Origin: an uncultured Ruminococcus sp.
Lineage (GTDB): Bacteria; Bacillota; Clostridia; Oscillospirales; CAG-272
Length of the DNA: 6,495 bases
Assembly (NCBI GenBank): GCA_902783705.1
Contig: CACZSA010000241.1
Span: 1-6,495 of the forward strand
Direction: 5' to 3'
Part shown: positions 3,974 through 6,495 of the stretch, in pieces
Numbering within the stretch: the first letter of the stretch is position 1
Layout of the letters: the number at the start of each line of letters is the position of its first letter
Notes under the pieces: model-generated
Database searches by the model: none
Told to the model about the DNA's origin: nothing
The model's input: only the letters and a program-made list of their open reading frames with translations
Translations under genes and position numbers: made by a program

Positions 3974-6495
3974 ATGAAGACAAGAAAATGGATCTGGCTG
4001 CTGACCGCGGTCCTCTTTGCCGTCATGGTCCTCCCGATGGCAGCGATGGCGGAGGATCTGTGGACGGACAGTCTCGGAAACGCGGAAACGTGGCCCACGA
4101 GCCTTGTGCTCGAACGCACAGACGCGAACAGATGGGATACCAACAAGAGCGGTATTGTTGAGATTACTACCGCTGCGGACGATCCGACCAAGGCGATTGT
4201 CACGGCTGTCGGCGGCGGCGAAGTCATTATCTCCGCTTATGACGTTGCCGAAAACCAGTTGGAAAAGTGGACTGTCAATGTCACCGCCCATACGGTGAGC
4301 AGCCTTGAGATTTCCACCCAGCCGACCAAGTCCGAGGGCTATATCTCCGGTCAGACTTTTGATCCGACGGGCATGATCATCAAGGTCAACTACACCTACG
4401 GCGATCCCAAGACGATTTCCGACGGTTTCAACTGCTCGATCCAGGGACAGAGCGATCTGACCCTGAAAGCAGGCACGAACAAGATCGACGTCACCTACGA
4501 AGGCGCGATCGTTTCCCTGAACATCAATGCCGCCGAGGATGCGATCAAGAGCGTTGCGCTCGACGAAGACTACTTCAAGGGCAAGGAATTCTATGAGGGC
4601 GACAAGCTCTCGAATATTCCGCTGATCGTGACCTACGAGAGCGGATATGAAGTGACTGTTACCGACGCGACGGGATACACCCTCACCCCGACCGACGCTC
4701 TCAAAGCGGGCAAGGTGACGGTTACCGTGGCCTACACCGTCAATGGCAAGGAATGGACGGCTTCCAAAGAAATCACCGTCAAATCCAAGGCATACACCCT
4801 CGAACTCGATTCTGCGAGCAAGCTGAAGACCACGACCTACAAGTCCGGCGAGAAGTTCGACGCAACAGGCGTGACCCTCTATATCAAGCAGGGCACCGAG
4901 ATCAAGAAAACCCTCAAGGACAAGGACCTCTCCGACATTTTCAACTACACCATCAAGGATACCGACGTCGGCAAGACGAAGATCAACGTCTCGTTCGAGT
5001 ACACCCTTGACGGTCAGAAGTTCACGAGAAACTTTGAGTTCTCCGGCCTGACCATCACCGCGAACAAGTCCTCCCTCGACCTCTACGAGATCGTCAATGT
5101 TGAAATGATGAAGACCGCGTACCCGGTTGGCTACCGCTTCACGGTCGACGATATCGATTTCATCCAGTACACGCTGACCAGAAGCGGCTCCGTGAAGAAG
5201 CTCTATTCTGAGGATTTCGACAAGTATTCCGAAGACATCGACCTCGAAGTCCTGACCCTCAACAGCCGCGGCAACGTGACGACCAAGTCCTCCACCTCCT
5301 CCTACCTCCGCACCATTCAGGAAGCGGACGTCCAGACGAGCAGCAAGGGCAGCAAGTACGTCACCCTCCGCGTTTACGTCGGCGATGAAGACTTTGACGT
5401 CGACGTCTCGATCGGTGATCTCGGCGGCGTGTCCGTCTACTACGGCAACACCCTCCTCACCTACTACGAAGACATCATGGAAGCGCTCGACGCCATTGAT
5501 GAGGGCGACTCCGCGCTGACCTCCTACTCCACGAGAACCTCCGGCACCTACAACATCCGCCTCGGCGAGGACCAGAAGGTCACGAGAAATTACAGCGACT
5601 ACGACCCCGAGCGCTATATCTCCATCGACCTCAACGGCTACAACCTCACCTTCTACACCACGACGATCGGCGTCAGCTCCCGCAACAGGTACAGCGTCAG
5701 CGTGACCAACACCTCCTCCACCACCTCGAAGTTCGAATACTACGATCTCGACCAGACGCTCCTTGTGGACAAGGGCGAGACCCTGATCTTCGACTCCGAT
5801 CTCGCGCGCGACGAGGTCCCCGGCATCTACACCGTGAAGATCGCGGACACGAAGAACGGCAAGGTCACGGCAAAGCCCGAGGCCAATAAAAACACGAACG
5901 CCGTCACCATCGCGCACGGCAACGACATCACCTTCACGATCACCCCGGACGAGGGCTACCAGATCGACACGGTGAAGCTCGGCACGACGACCGTCTCCAC
6001 GACGTCCACCTCGAATAAGGATTACACCGTGAACGCGACCACCGGCGCCGCGACCTACACGATGAAGAACGTCATCAAGGACGGGCAGACCCTGACGGCG
6101 ACCTTCAAGGTCATCGAGAAGAAGGAAGAGCCCAAGGCGGCGTGGACCAACCCCTTCACCGATATCTCCACCCGCGCGACCTACTATGACGACGTCCGCT
6201 TCGTCAACCAGAACGGCCTGATGAACGGCATGACCGCCACCACCTTCAGCCCGAGCTCGAACATGACCCGCGCCCAGTTCGTCACCACCCTCGGCAGAAT
6301 GTACTTCTCCGATTACAAGACGACCGAGGACAAGGACGCCGCGGTACTCCGCATCTACGGCACGGCGTCTGAATTCAAGGACGTGGACTACAACAGCTAC
6401 AACGACCGCGACATCAAGTACGCGATCCCGTACATCAACTGGGCGACCGCCAACGGCCTGATCCTCGGCTACGGCGACGGCACCTTCGGACCGCG
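3974..6495 (+). CDS. Large secreted surface protein with Ig-like domains and SLH repeats, 3' end cut off
   Basis: The frame is open without a stop from the ATG at 3974 to the window edge (840 codons). Residues 1-26 are a classical signal peptide (MKTRK, hydrophobic core, AMA cleavage before EDLW). About 42-106 resembles a Big_2 Ig-like domain (AIVTAVGGGEVIISAYD). Residues 108-186, 190-270 and 273-362 are three further Ig-like modules of the Big_3/Big_4 style, with the recurring pattern Y-x-S/E-G-x-x-F/L-D (ISGQTFDPTG, KSGEKFDATG). Residues 363-616 are beta-rich and Ser/Thr/Tyr-rich, with YISIDLNGYNLTF near 550-560 resembling a beta-helix strand. About 617-711 resembles an InlB-B/Flg_new_2-type domain (ITPDEGYQIDTVKL, then TATF). 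SLH repeat 1 begins at F728 (FTDI...) with TRAQ at 765-768; repeat 2 begins at F801 (FKDV...) and continues past the edge. SLH repeats usually bind pyruvylated secondary cell-wall polymer, so this is a cell-wall-attached exoprotein: structural, adhesin-like or glycan-binding. No catalytic domain is recognised. It has its own promoter and ribosome binding site. Confidence 0.92.
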   Translation, partial: MKTRKWIWLLTAVLFAVMVLPMAAMAEDLWTDSLGNAETWPTSLVLERTDANRWDTNKSGIVEITTAADDPTKAIVTAVGGGEVIISAYDVAENQLEKWTVNVTAHTVSSLEISTQPTKSEGYISGQTFDPTGMIIKVNYTYGDPKTISDGFNCSIQGQSDLTLKAGTNKIDVTYEGAIVSLNINAAEDAIKSVALDEDYFKGKEFYEGDKLSNIPLIVTYESGYEVTVTDATGYTLTPTDALKAGKVTVTVAYTVNGKEWTASKEITVKSKAYTLELDSASKLKTTTYKSGEKFDATGVTLYIKQGTEIKKTLKDKDLSDIFNYTIKDTDVGKTKINVSFEYTLDGQKFTRNFEFSGLTITANKSSLDLYEIVNVEMMKTAYPVGYRFTVDDIDFIQYTLTRSGSVKKLYSEDFDKYSEDIDLEVLTLNSRGNVTTKSSTSSYLRTIQEADVQTSSKGSKYVTLRVYVGDEDFDVDVSIGDLGGVSVYYGNTLLTYYEDIMEALDAIDEGDSALTSYSTRTSGTYNIRLGEDQKVTRNYSDYDPERYISIDLNGYNLTFYTTTIGVSSRNRYSVSVTNTSSTTSKFEYYDLDQTLLVDKGETLIFDSDLARDEVPGIYTVKIADTKNGKVTAKPEANKNTNAVTIAHGNDITFTITPDEGYQIDTVKLGTTTVSTTSTSNKDYTVNATTGAATYTMKNVIKDGQTLTATFKVIEKKEEPKAAWTNPFTDISTRATYYDDVRFVNQNGLMNGMTATTFSPSSNMTRAQFVTTLGRMYFSDYKTTEDKDAAVLRIYGTASEFKDVDYNSYNDRDIKYAIPYINWATANGLILGYGDGTFGP

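Noticed and set aside
3848..5917. A 689-codon open frame on the minus strand opposite the surface protein gene
   Set aside because: It is a shadow: the + strand gene almost never uses TTA, CTA or TCA codons, so the antisense frame stays open. Its translation is a low-complexity Val/Gly/Asp/Arg-rich string without domains, whereas the + frame has a signal peptide, Ig-like domains and SLH motifs.

Overview
The window looks like part of a chromosome or contig from a moderately high-GC, Gram-positive-type bacterium, most likely an uncultured Clostridia/Bacillota lineage. The reasons are strong GGAGG-type ribosome binding sites before most genes, a KtrA/TrkA-type potassium-channel regulator, and a secreted protein with Ig-like domains and C-terminal S-layer homology (SLH) repeats. 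The taxonomic call is inference from gene content and style; no rRNA or marker gene is present. All five genes supported here are on the + strand. There are no tRNA, rRNA, CRISPR, IS or phage signatures.

Layout: (1) 1-642, the nearly complete 3' part of a KtrA/TrkA RCK-domain gene. (2) 704-1027, a 107-residue three-helix membrane protein of unknown function. (3) 1045-2577, a short, divergent MutS-type ATPase without the mismatch-reading N-terminus; it starts 17 bases after the membrane gene and is probably co-translated with it. (4) 2633-3724, a BNR/Asp-box sialidase-like beta-propeller without a signal peptide. (5) 3725-3973, a 249-base intergenic region with an inverted repeat, a perfect TATAAT box and a structured leader. 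(6) 3974 to the window end, a large secreted surface protein (at least 840 residues) with a signal peptide, about four Ig-like domains, a repetitive beta-rich middle, an InlB-B/Flg_new_2-like domain and SLH repeats. It runs off the right edge and is the largest gene in the window.

How they relate: the membrane protein and MutS-like ATPase form a tight pair with near-identical translation-start regions and a lower GC content than the flanking potassium regulator and sialidase-like genes. They may be an accessory two-gene module, and they are the best candidate here for something undescribed. The sialidase-like protein and the SLH surface protein both suggest a host- or glycan-associated lifestyle, but they are separated by an intergenic region with its own promoter and are probably not one operon. 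Nothing links the potassium regulator functionally to its neighbours.
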